From: Pagrus major
Lineage: Eukaryota > Chordata > Actinopteri > Spariformes > Sparidae
Assembly (NCBI RefSeq): GCF_040436345.1
Contig: NC_133230.1
Coordinates: 23,322,197 to 23,386,196 of the forward strand
Direction: 5' to 3'
DNA: 64,000 nucleotides
Of the stretch, positions 61,804 to 64,000 are shown in pieces. Made by a program: the position numbers and the translations under genes. The notes beneath the pieces were generated by a model, which was not told the origin of the DNA, made no database searches, and saw nothing but the letters and a program-made list of their open reading frames with translations. Every line of letters starts with the position of its first letter. Position 1 is the stretch's first letter.

Positions 61804-62050
61804 CTGTGGTGGAAAATCCTCCCGCAGCTTTGTTCAGCATCGTTCCTCGGCGCAACTGAGTCGATGGAGACGGACGGACGGACGGAGCCACCACCTTTCT
61901 ACTTCACATGATCAGTTTTTTGGGGGGGCAGAACTGCCACCGCAGCAGCGCAACATATGGCATCCGCTTGAAAAAGGTAAACTTATTCCGTGTGTGTGAG
62001 AATGGACTTTGCTCGCTGCTGAGCTCTGCCCGCCATGGCACCGCTGCTGC
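61804..62050 (-). other. syndig1l: probable non-coding exon 1 of syndig1l
   Basis: On the minus strand a strong donor, CCACCACAG|GTAAGAGG, lies at plus 61803/61804. It ends a GC-richer segment that extends upward to about 62050. Paired with the acceptor at 59234-59235 it gives a 2.6 kb 5' intron. The 5' limit is not visible. Inferred from donor strength, composition and promoter position. Confidence 0.5.
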
Positions 62051-62165
62051 GTCTGACAGGTAGATTTTACGCACAGTATCACACTGAGCTCAGGCTCCAA
62101 AACAACTCCGGCTGAGAGGCTGAGCTGACTCCAGCTAACTGATTGGCTGAGTGAGGCGCGCAGCA
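62050..62165 (-). promoter_or_regulatory. syndig1l: probable syndig1l promoter
   Basis: Just upstream (minus strand) of the proposed exon 1. A CCAAT box in minus orientation (plus ATTGGCTGAG at 62141-62150) and moderately GC-rich sequence. No TATA box is apparent. Confidence 0.4.
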
Positions 62166-62439
62166 AACTCTAATACCGACCACGGATTTGACATTTCCAA
62201 ACTCTTCTTGCCTTGCCTTGCCTGGGCGTCTTCCTCCCTCCCGGTGTCTCATGTGCCACCCTCTGGCATTCCCACTTTGCAGACTTAAATAATTGCATCG
62301 CTTGGCCTCCTTGAACAGCTGATGTTATCCCTTCCCACTGAGAACGCCCACTTAATGTAGAAAACACACAACAAGCTCTCCTTCTGCCGCATGAATTTTA
62401 GGATCCCCCCTCTTCACATAATTCCAGCTTTTATTCTGT

Positions 62440-64000
62440 TTCACAAAATGTGCCACTTTACATAAATTTCCTCATCCCTTGTCTCTTGCAGTGTGCTCTG
62501 AATTGGTTCCAAATATAGCAGAGGAATAAGCCACTATTAAATTCATTGCACATTTATATTTGATTAATATTTTAGACAAATCCCATGCATTTATCATGAG
62601 CCTGCCAATTTTGCTTGCGCCTTTTAACCCCACTCTGCTAAGCTGCTTATGAATCCATGCCATCGTTCATCATTGTAAACACTGTTTACATAAAATTAAT
62701 AAAGATGCATTTCCCATGCAAGCACTTGGGTGACATAATGGATTGCACACAGCCCAACTAAGCCTAATTTATTTTGATCCCACTGGAGAATAATAATGAC
62801 ATAACTACAGTATTTAGCGGTCCACCGTCTGTGCTTTGGACACATGTAAAAACACACTAAAACAGTGCCTGCCTATAATGCTATGCCAAGAACTAAAAAG
62901 ACTGATATACAGCTTCCGAAGCCTGGACACATATCTTATTCAGAAGGAGCACTCTGTTCCACAGGCTCATAAAAATGTCTGGAGTTAATAATGTGCAAGC
63001 CCAGGCTCTGTCACTTTCACTGGGAGATGCATTAAGGTGCTGATGGACACTTTATGGGGGAAACATGGGGCTGCATTTATAAGACTGGGCACACATGAGC
63101 TGCGTCCCTCCCAGAGTCACCTTGTGTTCACATGCACGAGGCGACGTGGCATAACAGCCCCGCGCCGCCTCCGTGATGGATGCCACTCCCTCAGGAGACG
63201 AGTATATTAGAAGAGGGGGGCGAGGAGGAGACCAGAACCTACAACCGATTATTCTTCTTTCTCTCTCTCTCTCTCTCAATCAGCATTCACAGCAGGATCC
63301 AGAGCAATGTTTTCTAATGGAGATCTGCGTCAAAATGGCACAGGAGCGTCCACAGCCACCACACCTCCAGATCAAAAATGTGGCACCGAGAAGGCGTGAC
63401 CGGTATAGCTCAGTAGTGCCACATTAAGCATAGTTTATGAGAAGGGAAGATTTCTCCTCGGACCAGGCTTTTGCCAGCTTTTTCTCTAGATGGACTGTGA
63501 ATATTTATGGTCCTCGCTGTGCCCCCTTCTTCTGCTCCATTTTCCGCTCTATATTTAGGCATCGTGTCACTATAGAGCAGATGCACCATTTGTCAAGCAT
63601 TTCCTCATCCGAGTCTTGCAATTTCGGGGAAACAAAAACATTATTAGAGCTGAATATGCAGGTATTCATGTGGGGCTGATTGACAAACGGCAACACTAAG
63701 GCAGAAAATGTTCTTATTGACGTTCCTCCACCCCTGCTTGATATCGCAGTCAACCCCTGACACCGTGAACTTTCCTGAGGCCCATTAACCAGCTTTAATC
63801 ATTTAAACACTTTTGGGAATTAATCAGCCTAATCCGATTGGCAGAGAAAGTATCAAACCACTTAATTTGATCTGGCCTAGCCGGCTTTTGGGAAGAAAGT
63901 GGGGGATTTAAGCAGCTTTTCCCACATGGCCGTTCTGTGCATTATTTCCTGTTTGATTAAACACTTAAACAAAGCGTATGCCAATAGAGCACCTTTGACC
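62440..64000. promoter_or_regulatory. candidate regulatory DNA upstream of syndig1l
   Basis: Mostly complex, repeat-free sequence without coding potential up to the window end. The densest part is 63760-64000 (GGCCCATTAACCAGC, TTTAATCATTTAAACAC, GGGAATTAATCAGCC, CACTTAATTTGATC). A CT microsatellite is at 63254-63279. It may serve syndig1l, vsx2 or a gene to the right; conservation not measured. Confidence 0.35.

Overview
The window is nuclear DNA of a ray-finned fish, most likely a spiny-rayed (percomorph) teleost. Evidence: compact multi-exon vertebrate genes with GT..AG introns, AT-rich introns, many microsatellites, and several short repeat families of the kind common in such genomes. There are no bacterial, viral or organellar features.

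Five protein genes are supported by splice-consistent translations. From left to right they are: (1) the last nine coding exons of ltbp2 (+, 1342-7780), a matrix/TGF-beta-related protein whose 5' part lies outside the window; (2) a complete 21-exon pomt2 (+, 11461-16577), the ER protein O-mannosyltransferase 2; (3) a complete 6-exon lin52 (+, 17888-30273), a MuvB/DREAM subunit with a 9.5 kb last intron; (4) a complete 5-exon vsx2 (+, 36356-42123), the retinal paired-like homeobox factor; (5) a complete syndig1l (-, coding 54630-59178) with a probable non-coding first exon near 61.8-62.0 kb. The human orthologues all lie in 14q24.3, so this is a conserved block; pomt2 sits much closer to the others than I recall for human.

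The non-coding part falls into two kinds. Around ltbp2, pomt2 and much of 43-54 kb it holds ordinary intron or intergenic sequence with microsatellites, a 570 bp GGAA-rich tract and inverted-repeat (MITE-like) elements. In contrast, the lin52 last intron (about 22-28 kb), the lin52-vsx2 interval (30.7-36 kb), vsx2 intron 3 (38.4-39.6 kb), the region after vsx2 (42.8-43.4 kb) and the right end (62.4-64 kb) contain long blocks of complex, balanced-composition sequence dense in TAATTA-type homeodomain sites. I read these as candidate conserved regulatory elements of vsx2, with lin52 as a bystander host gene; this needs alignment to confirm.

The genes do not form one pathway. They are linked by position: vsx2 appears to own the regulatory landscape, and the others are housekeeping or unrelated tissue-specific neighbours. 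I did not find a clearly new biological system. The most unusual structure is an 800 bp foldback element in the syndig1l 5' intron whose two arms each carry a CTCF-like core motif in convergent orientation.
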